A DNA stretch of 64,000 nt, taken from contig NZ_VSFC01000019.1 of the NCBI RefSeq assembly GCF_008084905.1, positions 70,012-134,011 of the forward strand, read 5' to 3'. The notes below the pieces were generated by a model. It did not search any database. It worked only from the letters and a program-made list of their open reading frames with translations, and had not been told where the DNA came from. Positions 33,750 through 42,427 of the stretch are shown here, one piece after another. The translations under genes were made by a program, and so were the position numbers. Positions within the stretch are counted from its first letter, which is position 1. Every line of letters begins with the position of its first letter. The DNA is from Xanthomarina maritima (GTDB lineage Bacteria > Bacteroidota > Bacteroidia > Flavobacteriales > Flavobacteriaceae).

Positions 33750-34490
33750 CTAAGGTTTGGACGCATCAATTATGTCATCAATTAGTATTTCGGTTTCTTG
33801 AATTCGTTCGCGTAAATTTTGCATTAACCAAAGATAATTGTCATAATAGTTCTCAAATTCCACAGTTTGAAAAAGCACATAATAATCTGGTTTTACTTTA
33901 GATTTACCAGCCCAAACATAATCACTTTGCATATCCATTTCTTTAAATGAAATTTTATCTAATAAAAATGGAAGTATCTGTTCATTTGCCCAACTATCTA
34001 ATTTATGGTTGCGATTTTTTCTAATTTCTGACAGCGAATTCCATTTGTAAAGTAATTCTGAAATAGTATCGTCTTTAAAGAGATTTAAATTTGCATTTTG
34101 TACAATGCTTTTTACTGTATTATCTGCAAAAGCAATTTCACTGGCTCCCAATGATACATATAGTAAACTGTCTATATTATGATTTGATAGGGTTTCTTGA
34201 GATGCTCCAACCAATTTCATAAGTGCGATGCTTGCCATCATTTCTTTATCTGAGCTAATTTTATAGTCATTTACTATTTTTTTATTCTCAATAAAATCAG
34301 AATGTAATTTTAAAAGAATGTCTTCTTTCTCCTTTTGCACAAGTCGATTTTGATTCCAGTTATTCACTTGTAGTGCAATGAGAATCCCAATAACCACAAG
34401 AATGATTTCGCCAATAGCGTATTTAAAATATTTTCCTGTTTTATTTTCCATAAGGAGGTTTTGACGAATTTGACGAAAGAATTTAATCAT
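33750..34490 (-). CDS. DUF6090 membrane protein, array copy 2
   Basis: 246 residues. The start MIKFFRQIRQNLLMENKT and membrane helix are shared with the other copies, with LQVNNWNQ after the helix. The central motif reads VQNANLNLFKDDTISELLYKW, so the SG pair is lost. Its first 8 bases overlap the end of copy 1. Confidence 0.85.
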   Translation of the reverse strand: MIKFFRQIRQNLLMENKTGKYFKYAIGEIILVVIGILIALQVNNWNQNRLVQKEKEDILLKLHSDFIENKKIVNDYKISSDKEMMASIALMKLVGASQETLSNHNIDSLLYVSLGASEIAFADNTVKSIVQNANLNLFKDDTISELLYKWNSLSEIRKNRNHKLDSWANEQILPFLLDKISFKEMDMQSDYVWAGKSKVKPDYYVLFQTVEFENYYDNYLWLMQNLRERIQETEILIDDIIDASKP

Positions 34491-35259
34491 TTTGTATAGA
34501 CTTTAGTTCCACATCAATTATTGCTGATATATCAGTAATTCTATTCATTAAATCCTTTTGAATGGAATAACGTAAATCTTCTAATTGCGTTTTATTATAC
34601 AAATGACCAAAAAAGGCCTCTTGTTTAAACAAGAATTTTATGGCTTCAGCTTCTTTATCAGCATCTGAATTTTGACGCAATCCAATACGATTCCTTAACT
34701 GTGAAACAGATAATGTCAGTAATATAGGTTCGGCAATTATTTGTAACCTATGTAGGAGAAACATACTTGTTTCTTGATCTTCAAAACCTGCATTTAGTAT
34801 GGAGAAATATTCTGCTAACAATCTATTAAGATGGCCATTTTTAATTAAATCAGAATCTCCAGTATTTATTAAAGCGTCATAAGCACCAGTAACTAATTCG
34901 GCTCTGTACCAGGAAAAAGCACCATATTCAACAAACATTTTTATAGAATCGTTAATTGGCATGGGTATTTTGTCTTCAAATATTGAAATTAAAGAAATGC
35001 TTCTTGACAACGCATTTTTCTGCATCATTAAGGTATGTTGTAGTCGTTTTTCGGATTCTTTAAAATCGGATTTTAAGGATTGTAAAATAACAATCTCTTG
35101 ATTTGACCTTTTGCGTTCTTCATTCCAATTATTTATTTGTAAAGCAATGAGAATTCCAATAACCACAAGAATAATCTCGCCAATGGCATATTTAAAGTAT
35201 TTGGATGTTTTATTCTGTAAAAGAAGATTTTGTCTAATGCGACGAAAGAATTTCAGCAT
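34483..35259 (-). CDS. DUF6090 membrane protein, array copy 1 (first in the operon)
   Basis: 258 residues. It starts MLKFFRRIRQNLLLQNKT, slightly different from the others, followed by the common KYFKYAIGEIILVVIGILIA helix. The central motif is INTGDSDLIKNGHLNRLLAEY. As the first gene of the packed six-gene run it should follow the promoter, which I could not pin down in 35260-35393. Confidence 0.85.
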   Translation of the reverse strand: MLKFFRRIRQNLLLQNKTSKYFKYAIGEIILVVIGILIALQINNWNEERKRSNQEIVILQSLKSDFKESEKRLQHTLMMQKNALSRSISLISIFEDKIPMPINDSIKMFVEYGAFSWYRAELVTGAYDALINTGDSDLIKNGHLNRLLAEYFSILNAGFEDQETSMFLLHRLQIIAEPILLTLSVSQLRNRIGLRQNSDADKEAEAIKFLFKQEAFFGHLYNKTQLEDLRYSIQKDLMNRITDISAIIDVELKSIQND

Positions 35260-35393
35260 AAATAATGGTTGGTTTATTATTTAGGTTGTTAATAGTGATT
35301 TAGGGCTGATACTTCTTAGAGATGAGTAATTTACTAATTAAATTTAAATTTGAAGTATTATAAATTGTAAATATGGAGTCTGTTCCTTTTTAG

Positions 35394-35768
35394 TTAGAAT
35401 CGTTTCAGATTGTATTCTATAGCTAGAATAAAAATAATTCCTAAAGTATAGGCTATTAAATCTGAAACTTGAAATGTGCTACCTAAAACAAGTTTGGCTA
35501 ATGTATGGTTTTGAAGATTTAGGGTTTTAAGAATGTTGAAGAATTGAAGAAACTCAATAAAGAAAGCAAATATTAATACACAAATGCCTAATCGAGTTGG
35601 TTTTATTGAGAGAAAACTTTTAATAAAAGCATAAATAAGTATCACAACCAGAAAATCTCCAAAAGTATGTCTTATAAAGCCTGTTTTTATATATGTTGTA
35701 ATGAAAATTTCAGCAATGAAAATTACTATAAAAATAAGGTAGTAAGTTTTATTAAATTTTAATTTCAT
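35394..35768 (-). CDS. DUF2809 family membrane protein
   Basis: A 124-residue protein with about four membrane helices. The pattern FIRHTFGDFLVVILIYAFIK near residues 32-51, the Glu/Gln pair in FFIEFLQFFNIL and the C-terminal GSTFQVSDLIAYTLGI are typical of DUF2809. The family has no established function. It lies between the DUF6090 array and creD and is separated from creD by a hairpin. Confidence 0.8.
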   Translation of the reverse strand: MKLKFNKTYYLIFIVIFIAEIFITTYIKTGFIRHTFGDFLVVILIYAFIKSFLSIKPTRLGICVLIFAFFIEFLQFFNILKTLNLQNHTLAKLVLGSTFQVSDLIAYTLGIIFILAIEYNLKRF

Positions 35769-35783
35769 TTAACTTTATTAGAT

Positions 35784-35833
35784 TTTAAATAAAACCTCAT
35801 CCTTTTATGTAATAACTCCAAAGAATGAGGTTT
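35784..35833 (-). terminator. Probable terminator after creD
   Basis: AAACCTCAT (minus; 35825-35833) pairs with ATGAGGTTT (35792-35800) over 9 bp with a 24-base loop; a TTTTATTT run follows on the minus strand. Confidence 0.55.
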
Positions 35834-35844
35834 AAGGTTTGTAA

Positions 35845-37221
35845 TTAATTATTGTTCCAGTCAATTTTTCTAGATACAAACATAACTATGGCTAATATTA
35901 AGAAGAGTCCAATACTACCAACTAAAAGGGCGTAATTTTCTAATTGAATTATAACATATATAAAGGTATATAAAGCCGTCAATGATAGTCCAATAAACAC
36001 TGGGAATTTTAAAGTTTTTAAAATGGATTTAGCATATAAGGTAATTAATGTTATAACAGATATTCCTGATACTAAATAGGCTTTTAAAAAATTACTATGT
36101 TCTGAAATGGAAACTAATAAAGTATAGAACATAGTTAGTGCTAATCCAATCATTAAATATTGAAATGGATGAATATTAATGTTACTCATAGTTTGAATTA
36201 GAAAAAAGACTAAAAATGTAAGACCAATAACAAGAAAACCATATTTTGCTGAGCGTTCACTTTTTTGATATTCATCTACCATGACCATAAATTTTGTCCC
36301 AAAAGCAAATTCATTTAAGTTAGGAATTTTATTTATATATTGTTGAGAAAATGCTCTGTTTATATGTAATATTTTCCAATCTGCATGAAAACCATCTTTT
36401 GTTATTTCTTTGGTTTCGTTGTTAGGTAAAAAGTTGCCTATAAAACTTGGGTCAGCCCAATTTGAAGTCATTGTCATAGTAGTAGCTTTACCAATAGGAA
36501 TTATTTGAATGCTTTTACTTCCATTAAAAATAATATCAAAATTGAAATTTGCTTTATCAGATTTTGTGAAGTCTAAATCTTCTAAATGACTTGATTCTAA
36601 TTCCTCTAAATAACCTAGACCATCATTAGAGTTTTTGTTAAATGTAGTTTCAAAGGGATAACTAGAGTTTTTAACTTGGATAGTCATTTCATTTTTAATA
36701 CCTTTTAAATTAGACGTTTTTATTAAAATTTTTAGTCTATCCCAAACAATATCTTCATCTTTAATACCTTTTAATTCTAAGTTAGGTTTTTTAAAATATC
36801 CTAAAAAATTCATAGAAGTAGTAAATACAGCAGACTCGAAATTACCTCTTTTTAAGGTTTTTGAATTGGCTTCCACTTCAGAATCCAAATTTTCAGGAAA
36901 AATATATGCGTAATTAATATGTGTTTTAGTTTCTGTAAAGTAGGTTTTAGTAGATTCGTTAAACGTTTTAGTTTCGGTATACGTTTTATATGGGAGTTTT
37001 AATATTGGTCCATAAACTAATACATGATTTCCCCATTTATCATTTATTTCATTTACAACATCTTGTTGCCTAATAGATCGTTCGGTAATTAAACTGTTTA
37101 TATATTGGAGTGGAATAAGTAATATAATTACCAAAAAGCCTACCATAAGCATTCTTGCAGTTATTGATGTTCTAATCCATTGTCCAAATCTGTTTTGTTG
37201 TGGTTTTTGTATTTGTTCCAT
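35845..37221 (-). CDS. creD: Inner-membrane protein CreD
   Basis: A 458-residue inner-membrane protein of the CreD family, linked in other bacteria to envelope integrity and colicin or beta-lactam response. It has an N-terminal membrane helix (MLMVGFLVIILLIPLQYINSL) with the usual RSIRQQDVVNEINDKWG after it, a large extracytoplasmic part, and five or six helices from about residue 320 on. It has its own operator-like palindrome upstream at 37233-37256. The gene next to it encodes a small winged-helix regulator, an association usual in Bacteroidetes. Confidence 0.92.
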   Translation of the reverse strand: MEQIQKPQQNRFGQWIRTSITARMLMVGFLVIILLIPLQYINSLITERSIRQQDVVNEINDKWGNHVLVYGPILKLPYKTYTETKTFNESTKTYFTETKTHINYAYIFPENLDSEVEANSKTLKRGNFESAVFTTSMNFLGYFKKPNLELKGIKDEDIVWDRLKILIKTSNLKGIKNEMTIQVKNSSYPFETTFNKNSNDGLGYLEELESSHLEDLDFTKSDKANFNFDIIFNGSKSIQIIPIGKATTMTMTSNWADPSFIGNFLPNNETKEITKDGFHADWKILHINRAFSQQYINKIPNLNEFAFGTKFMVMVDEYQKSERSAKYGFLVIGLTFLVFFLIQTMSNINIHPFQYLMIGLALTMFYTLLVSISEHSNFLKAYLVSGISVITLITLYAKSILKTLKFPVFIGLSLTALYTFIYVIIQLENYALLVGSIGLFLILAIVMFVSRKIDWNNN

Positions 37222-37232
37222 AATTATTATTC

Positions 37233-37256
37233 TAAAGTACTTTGAAAAACAAAGTG
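37233..37256. promoter_or_regulatory. Operator-like palindrome upstream of creD
   Basis: TACTTTG (37238-37244), 5 bases, CAAAGTG (37250-37256). The surrounding 23 bases, TAAAGTACTTTGAAAA-A-CAAAGT, are identical but for one base to the site at 38527-38549. It is 12 bases upstream of the creD start, where a repressor could block transcription or initiation. Confidence 0.7.
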
Positions 37257-37275
37257 TATTGACAAAAAAATATAT

Positions 37276-37569
37276 TTATTGATTATTAATTAATTTTTCG
37301 AGAGCATCAATATGTTTGTTAAACTCAATTCTTCCTAATTTGGTTGTAGTATACCGAGTATTTGGTTTTCGTCCTATAAATTGTTTTTCTACAGTAATGT
37401 ATTCTGCCTTTTCAAGAGCTTTTGTGTGGCTTGCTAAATTACCATCTGTAGCTCCAAGAAGTTCTTTTAGTGTATTAAAATCGGCATACTCATTTACCAT
37501 TAAAATAGACATAATGCCTAATCTAATTCGATGGTCAAATACTTTATTAATGTTGTTTATGATGCTCAT
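37276..37569 (-). CDS. Small winged-helix transcriptional regulator
   Basis: A 97-residue DNA-binding protein of the MarR/ArsR-like winged-helix type found next to creD in Bacteroidetes. The recognition region includes FNTLKELLGATDGNLASHTKALEKAEY, which is longer than a classical HTH because of the wing, and FIGRKPNTRYTTTKLGR is the wing. It has no sensor domain. It is the likely binder of the palindromes at 37233 and 38527. It lies 36 bases after the upstream small membrane protein gene. Confidence 0.9.
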   Translation of the reverse strand: MSIINNINKVFDHRIRLGIMSILMVNEYADFNTLKELLGATDGNLASHTKALEKAEYITVEKQFIGRKPNTRYTTTKLGRIEFNKHIDALEKLINNQ

Positions 37570-37605
37570 AATAGTTTCTAGAAAAACAGAAATTTTATTA
37601 AGACT

Positions 37606-37896
37606 CTAACTTCCTGCTATTGGTGTTCCAAAAATGCCAACTGCTAGTTCTATCCAGGTTATTAGAAGTAAAATTATAATAGTTATGGTTAATAGAACCC
37701 TATTTTTCTTAGTTTTTACTTTCCTTAAAACTAACTCCATTACTAATCCAGTTCCAAATAACAATATCCCAGCTATTATAAAGTCAAAAATAGACCAATT
37801 AACTTCAGCTGAAAAATGCATAGCAATTAACGGTATTAAGAGAATGAATGATGAAAAAATCAATATGCTTGCCAATCTTTTGTCTTGTGTTTTCAT
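37606..37896 (-). CDS. Small membrane protein with three helices
   Basis: The ATG at 37896 gives 96 residues beginning MKTQDKRLASILIFSSFILL; the frame extends further upstream, but into the end of the previous gene. It has three hydrophobic segments separated by a Lys/Arg-rich loop (RKVKTKKNR). It lies between the larger membrane protein and the winged-helix gene, so the three are probably one operon. Function is unknown. Confidence 0.75.
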   Translation of the reverse strand: MKTQDKRLASILIFSSFILLIPLIAMHFSAEVNWSIFDFIIAGILLFGTGLVMELVLRKVKTKKNRVLLTITIIILLLITWIELAVGIFGTPIAGS

Positions 37897-37915
37897 GTGT
37901 TTAAAATTTATTATG

Positions 37916-38524
37916 TTAATTATTATCATATTTAAAGTGCATCCAAGTACCATAAATTATGTGCATAATTCCAAAACCTAAAACCCAAAGCCAGAAGCCA
38001 TAACCAGGAAACAAAGCACATATTAAGCCTAATATAATTTCAATAATACCTAAATAACGAATATTACCAATACTATATTTTGACGCATTTATTAAAGCTA
38101 GCCCATAAAATATAAGCATTAAGGCTCCTGTTTGTCCATATTTTTGTTGGTTTAAAATGATTAAAATATAGAATCCTCCAGCTAAAAGAGGAATTAAAAA
38201 ATTAATAACTAACCGTTTTGAGGTATTGTCCCAAATTTTCTCTCCGTGTTTTTTAGCTTTTCTGGTTGTTAATATTACAGCTGTAATAATACTTAAAACA
38301 GCAATTAAGATAAGATCTAATAAAACTAATCTAAAAATTTTACTGTCAAGAATAAGTGTTCCATTACTATAACTTATAACCAACCAATAAGCAACAGCAG
38401 CTCCAATAATAGCATAGAATCCTGCTAGAATTCCAGATAAACCACTTAAAGAAATAAAACGAGACGATTTATTCATGAGTTGCTTTATCTCACCTAAATC
38501 TTTTAAATAATCTTTTGATTCCAT
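37916..38524 (-). CDS. Membrane protein with about six helices, unknown function
   Basis: A 202-residue protein. A short cytoplasmic start (MESKDYLKDLGEIKQLMNKS) precedes about six hydrophobic helices, ending FGIMHIIYGTWMHFKYD. It is the first gene of the operon that also encodes the small membrane protein and the winged-helix regulator, and it carries the shared palindrome at its promoter. This suggests a membrane-state response unit together with creD. Confidence 0.8.
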   Translation of the reverse strand: MESKDYLKDLGEIKQLMNKSSRFISLSGLSGILAGFYAIIGAAVAYWLVISYSNGTLILDSKIFRLVLLDLILIAVLSIITAVILTTRKAKKHGEKIWDNTSKRLVINFLIPLLAGGFYILIILNQQKYGQTGALMLIFYGLALINASKYSIGNIRYLGIIEIILGLICALFPGYGFWLWVLGFGIMHIIYGTWMHFKYDNN

Positions 38525-38526
38525 AT

Positions 38527-38550
38527 TAAAGTACTTTGAAAAGCAAAGTA
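38527..38550. promoter_or_regulatory. Operator-like palindrome upstream of the membrane protein/regulator operon
   Basis: TACTTTG (38532-38538), 5 bases, CAAAGTA (38544-38550): a perfect 7+7 inverted repeat. It shares TAAAGTACTTTGAAAA-G-CAAAGT with the creD site. It lies between the minus-strand operon (start 38524) and the plus-strand gene at 38617. It is nearer to the minus-strand start. Confidence 0.75.
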
Positions 38551-38560
38551 AATAAATTAT

Positions 38561-38595
38561 TTTGATTTTAGCATCATATTATTTTGTTAAATTTG
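38561..38595 (+). promoter_or_regulatory. Candidate promoter of the DUF1801 gene
   Basis: TTTG (38561-38564) and TAAATTTG (38588-38595) are 23 bases apart; the -7 box is exact but the spacing is at the long end. It lies 21 bases before the TTG start. Confidence 0.4.
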
Positions 38596-38616
38596 AAAAT
38601 ATAAATTTATAGCCTT

Positions 38617-38979
38617 TTGAAACCAGCCGAAGCATACATACTTAAACAATTGGAACCTTTCCGATCCATAATGATGTATTTGCAACTGGTTATAGAAAAA
38701 ACGTTGCCTGAATTTGAATTAAAATATAAATGGAAATTGCCTTGTTATTATATAGGAAAAAGACCTATTTGTTACATCAACCAAAGTAAAGATTATGTGG
38801 ATGTTGGCTTTTGGCATTCTGCTCATCTTTCAAAAAAGTTTGATACCTATTTAGTAAGTGAAAATAGAAAAATAGTTAAATCGCTTCGCTATAAAACTTT
38901 AGAAGATATACAAGATGATGTCTTGGTTTCCATTCTTAAAGAAGTGAAATTGCATAAAGATAAATCGTTTTGGAAATAG
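38617..38979 (+). CDS. DUF1801 domain protein
   Basis: A 120-residue cytoplasmic protein of the DUF1801/YdhG-like fold: LPEFELKYKWKLPCYYIGKRPICYI and DVGFWHSAHLSKKF are typical. The start is TTG at 38617. It is chosen because an in-frame stop lies at 38602, no ATG lies between, and the resulting start MKPAEAYILKQLEPF matches the family start. Function is unknown; the family is related to frataxin-like folds. Confidence 0.82.
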   Translation: MKPAEAYILKQLEPFRSIMMYLQLVIEKTLPEFELKYKWKLPCYYIGKRPICYINQSKDYVDVGFWHSAHLSKKFDTYLVSENRKIVKSLRYKTLEDIQDDVLVSILKEVKLHKDKSFWK

Positions 38980-38984
38980 GTAGG

Positions 38985-39803
38985 TTACAAAGAATTTACC
39001 ACTTTTCTAATGGCAACTAAATTCGTCAGTAATTTTTCTAAATTATCTAAGTGTAGCATATTAGCTCCATCGCTTTTAGCATTTGCAGGATCGAAGTGAG
39101 TTTCAATAAATAAACCATCTACATTATTAACTACTCCAGCTCTTGCTATGGTTTCAATCATATCTGGTCTGCCTCCTGTTACTCCAATACTCTGGTTAGG
39201 TTGCTGTAAAGAATGTGTCACATCTAAAATAGTTGGTGCATATTGACGCATGGTTGGAATTCCTCTAAAGTCGACTATCATATCTTGATAGCCAAACATG
39301 GTACCTCTATCTGTAATCCATGCCTTGTTATTGCCAGCATCTTTTACTTTTTGAACCGCATGTTTCATAGCTTCAGGACTCATAAATTGGCCTTTTTTAA
39401 GATTCACAACTTTGCCTGTTTGTGCAGCAGCAACCACTAAATCTGTTTGTCTAACTAAAAAAGCTGGAATTTGTAACACATCTACGTATTGAGCAGCCAT
39501 TTCAGCATCAGATATTTCGTGGATATCTGTTACTGTTGGTACATCAAACGCATTCGAAACCTTTTCTAAAATTTTAAGTGCTTTTTCATCTCCAATTCCT
39601 GTAAAACTATCAATTCTGCTTCTATTAGCCTTTTTAAAGCTTCCTTTAAAGATGTAAGGAATTTCTAGTTTATCTGTAATAGCAATCACTTTTTCAGCTA
39701 TACGCATAGCCATTTCTTCACCTTCAATAGCACAAGGTCCAGCTAATAGAAAAAAGTTGTTAGAATTGGTGTGTTTTATTTTTGGGATCTCGTTAAGATT
39801 CAT
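38985..39803 (-). CDS. kdsA: 3-deoxy-8-phosphooctulonate (KDO-8-P) synthase
   Basis: Condenses arabinose-5-phosphate with phosphoenolpyruvate in the synthesis of Kdo for lipopolysaccharide. The 272-residue TIM barrel shows LLAGPCAIEGEEMAMRIAE, FKGSFKKANRSRIDSFTGIG, the active-site VLQIPAFLVRQTDLVVAAAQ, DVTHSLQQPN and FIETHFDPANAKSDGANML. It lies 34 bases after a small membrane protein gene on the same strand. Confidence 0.96.
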   Translation of the reverse strand: MNLNEIPKIKHTNSNNFFLLAGPCAIEGEEMAMRIAEKVIAITDKLEIPYIFKGSFKKANRSRIDSFTGIGDEKALKILEKVSNAFDVPTVTDIHEISDAEMAAQYVDVLQIPAFLVRQTDLVVAAAQTGKVVNLKKGQFMSPEAMKHAVQKVKDAGNNKAWITDRGTMFGYQDMIVDFRGIPTMRQYAPTILDVTHSLQQPNQSIGVTGGRPDMIETIARAGVVNNVDGLFIETHFDPANAKSDGANMLHLDNLEKLLTNLVAIRKVVNSL

Positions 39804-39837
39804 TTGCTTAAAAATTTAAGCCACAAAGATAATCAAT

Positions 39838-40197
39838 TTAAAACGCTTTTTTCATACTATTTCTAATCATCCAAAGAGACATGGTAAAGTTTGTAAATAC
39901 AAATAAACCACCTAAAACAATAAAGCTTTTTATTGTATTTGAAATAGATACAATATTAAAAATATCAGATAGGTATGCTAGAATAAGGTATGAAGAAACA
40001 CAAACAAATGTAATTCCTAAAGAAAAATTTAATTTTTTATTTGGTTTAATTAATTGCCATAAAAATGGTATTCCAAATAATAAAATTGGGTAAGCAGTTA
40101 AACCTTCGCTTTTATTTACACTTGTAAATAAGTAAGCAATTACTGCAATAAAATAAAGGTAGGGTACAAATTTTGAATATTTACTAATCAGTTTCAT
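39838..40197 (-). CDS. Small membrane protein with four helices, unknown function
   Basis: 119 residues, about four hydrophobic helices (SKFVPYLYFIAVIAYLF, FGIPFLWQLIKP, ITFVCVSSYLILAY, FIVLGGLFVFTNFTMSLW). No family recognised. It is directly upstream of kdsA on the same strand and probably shares its transcript. Confidence 0.7.
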   Translation of the reverse strand: MKLISKYSKFVPYLYFIAVIAYLFTSVNKSEGLTAYPILLFGIPFLWQLIKPNKKLNFSLGITFVCVSSYLILAYLSDIFNIVSISNTIKSFIVLGGLFVFTNFTMSLWMIRNSMKKAF

Positions 40198-40540
40198 CTT
40201 TTAAAAATTTAGGGTTAATACCTGTTTTTATTAAGATGTAAATTGCCTATGTGGTTAATTACTGGTTAGTATGGCTATTTACTATTAATCTTTTATTTAA
40301 ACGAAAGATAATAACTGATATTATGATATTTTATAATAATAACAAATTATTAACTATTGGAGATTAGTTGCATACGCCAATATATAATTATAAGACACTA
40401 ATATATAAGTGTTTAAATATTAGGCTAACAACAATTAGTAAAGTTTATATTTATTAATCTATATAGAAATAATTATTTATTTAAAATCTTTTTGCAAAGG
40501 AATTTAACGTACCTTTGCACGCTTAAAATAAGGCACTATT
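40198..40540. other. 343-base AT-rich intergenic region upstream of typA
   Basis: Divergent promoters should lie here. I see the typA -7 element at 40510-40517 and a weak inverted repeat ACACT/AGTGT around 40395-40412. No ORF or RNA gene is supported. Confidence 0.5.
40510..40517 (+). promoter_or_regulatory. Candidate -7 element of typA
   Basis: TACCTTTG matches TAnnTTTG and lies 23 bases before the typA ATG. A TTTG is present upstream at 40491-40494, with only 15 bases between, shorter than usual. Confidence 0.45.
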
Positions 40541-42340
40541 ATGGCTAATATTAAAAACATTGCAATTATTGCACATGTCGATCATGGTAAAACTACTTTG
40601 GTCGATAAAATCATGTACCATTGTCAACTATTTAGAGAAAACCAAAATACTGGTGATTTAATTCTAGATAACAACGATTTAGAACGTGAAAGAGGAATTA
40701 CAATTACGTCTAAAAACGTATCTGTAGTTTATAAAGACACAAAAATTAATATTATTGACACTCCAGGTCACGCCGATTTTGGTGGAGAAGTAGAACGTGT
40801 ACTTAATATGGCTGATGGTGTGTTGCTATTAGTTGATGCTTTTGAAGGTCCCATGCCTCAAACGCGTTTTGTATTACAAAAAGCAATTGATTTAGGTTTA
40901 AAACCTTGTGTGGTTATCAATAAAGTGGATAAAGAAAACTGTACTCCTGATGAAGTACATGAAAAAGTTTTCGATCTTATGTTTGAATTAGGTGCTGAAG
41001 AATGGCAACTAGATTTTCCAACAGTTTATGGTTCTGCTAAGAACAACTGGATGAGTGACGATTGGAAAAACGAAACTGAAAATATTGAACCATTATTAGA
41101 TATGGTTATCGAACATATTCCTGCTCCAAAAATTCCAGAAGGAAATACGCAAATGTTAATTACGTCTTTAGACTTCTCATCTTTTACAGGCCGTATAGCT
41201 ATTGGACGTTTAACTCGTGGTCAATTAAAAATTGGACAAAACATTTCTTTAGTAAAAAGAGATGGTAAAATTGTAAAGAATAAAATTAAAGAACTACATG
41301 TTTTTGAAGGATTAGGTCGTTTAAAAGTAGATGAGGTTCAAACAGGAGATATTTGTGCTATTGTTGGACTTGAAGGATTTGAAATTGGCGATACTGTAGC
41401 CGATTTCGAAACTCCTGAAGGATTAAAAACAATTGCTATTGATGAGCCAACAATGAGTATGTTGTTTACCATTAACGATTCGCCTTTCTTTGGAAAAGAT
41501 GGAAAGTTTGTAACATCAAGGCATATCAAAGACCGTTTAACTAAAGAATTAGAAAAAAACTTAGCATTAAGAGTTGAAGAGACTGATAGTGCAGATAAGT
41601 TTATTGTTTTTGGACGTGGTGTTTTACACCTATCGGTTTTAATTGAAACCATGCGTCGTGAAGGTTACGAGCTTCAAATAGGTCAACCACAAGTAATCAT
41701 TAAAGAAATTGATGGTGTAAAATGTGAGCCAGTGGAAGAAATGACAATTGATTTACCTGAAACGGTTTCTGGTAAAGCCATCGAAATGGTAACAATGCGT
41801 AAAGGTGAAATGTTAAGCATGGAAGCTAAAGGAGATAGAATGGTGTGTCAATTTATGGTGCCTTCTAGAGGGATTATAGGTTTACGTAACCAGTTATTAA
41901 CAGCTACTGCAGGTGAGGCTATTATGGCTCATAGGTTTAAAGAATACCAACCTTTAAAAGGTGGTATCCCAGAGCGTCAAAATGGTTCTTTGGTATCTAT
42001 GGAAAAAGGGCAAGCAATTCCTTATTCTATTGATAAATTACAAGATAGAGGTAAGTTTTTTGTTGATCCAGGTGAAGATATTTACGAAGGTCAAGTCATT
42101 GGTGAAAACTCTCGTGGAGACGATATGGCTGTTAACGTAACTAAAACTAAAAAATTAAGTAACGTTCGTAGTTCTGGAGCAGATGATAAAGCGAAGATTG
42201 TTCCTGCTATTAAATTCTCTTTAGAAGAAGCTTTAGAATATATTCAAAAAGATGAATATGTTGAAGTAACACCAAATCACTTACGTTTACGTAAAATTTA
42301 CTTGACAGAAGTAGAGCGTAAGAGAAATAAGAGTATCTAA
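40541..42340 (+). CDS. typA: Translational GTPase TypA/BipA
   Basis: A ribosome-associated GTPase of the elongation-factor family, important for stress and low-temperature growth. The 599 residues show AHVDHGKTT (G1, residues 11-19), LERERGITI (G2), DTPGHADFGGEVERV (G3) and NKVDKEN (G4). The EF-G-like domains 3 and 5 follow. The C-terminal segment GIIGLRNQLLTATAGEAIMA is diagnostic for TypA. A terminator follows. Confidence 0.97.
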   Translation: MANIKNIAIIAHVDHGKTTLVDKIMYHCQLFRENQNTGDLILDNNDLERERGITITSKNVSVVYKDTKINIIDTPGHADFGGEVERVLNMADGVLLLVDAFEGPMPQTRFVLQKAIDLGLKPCVVINKVDKENCTPDEVHEKVFDLMFELGAEEWQLDFPTVYGSAKNNWMSDDWKNETENIEPLLDMVIEHIPAPKIPEGNTQMLITSLDFSSFTGRIAIGRLTRGQLKIGQNISLVKRDGKIVKNKIKELHVFEGLGRLKVDEVQTGDICAIVGLEGFEIGDTVADFETPEGLKTIAIDEPTMSMLFTINDSPFFGKDGKFVTSRHIKDRLTKELEKNLALRVEETDSADKFIVFGRGVLHLSVLIETMRREGYELQIGQPQVIIKEIDGVKCEPVEEMTIDLPETVSGKAIEMVTMRKGEMLSMEAKGDRMVCQFMVPSRGIIGLRNQLLTATAGEAIMAHRFKEYQPLKGGIPERQNGSLVSMEKGQAIPYSIDKLQDRGKFFVDPGEDIYEGQVIGENSRGDDMAVNVTKTKKLSNVRSSGADDKAKIVPAIKFSLEEALEYIQKDEYVEVTPNHLRLRKIYLTEVERKRNKSI

Positions 42341-42367
42341 TTATTATACATAAATTAGTAATATATA

Positions 42368-42402
42368 AAAGAGGAATCCTATTTTTGGTTCCTCTTTTTT
42401 TT
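42368..42402 (+). terminator. Rho-independent terminator after typA
   Basis: A 9-bp stem AAAGAGGAA/TTCCTCTTT (42368-42376 with 42389-42397), with loop pairs possible between CC and GG, is followed by a T run. Confidence 0.88.
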
Positions 42403-42427
42403 AGCTTAAAAAAACTTTTAATATAGT

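Noticed and set aside
30720-35259. Reading the six-gene array as a CRISPR-like or transposon repeat
   Set aside because: The repeat unit is a complete coding gene of about 750 bases with an intact frame, and only the first ~140 bases are alike; there are no spacers, terminal repeats or transposase.
37634-37981. Plus-strand ORF of 115 codons opposite two small membrane protein genes
   Set aside because: It is the antisense shadow of membrane-protein genes that have the better context (operon, start and helices).
41338-41652. Minus-strand ORF of 104 codons inside typA
   Set aside because: typA is complete and conserved over the whole stretch; the antisense frame is a shadow.
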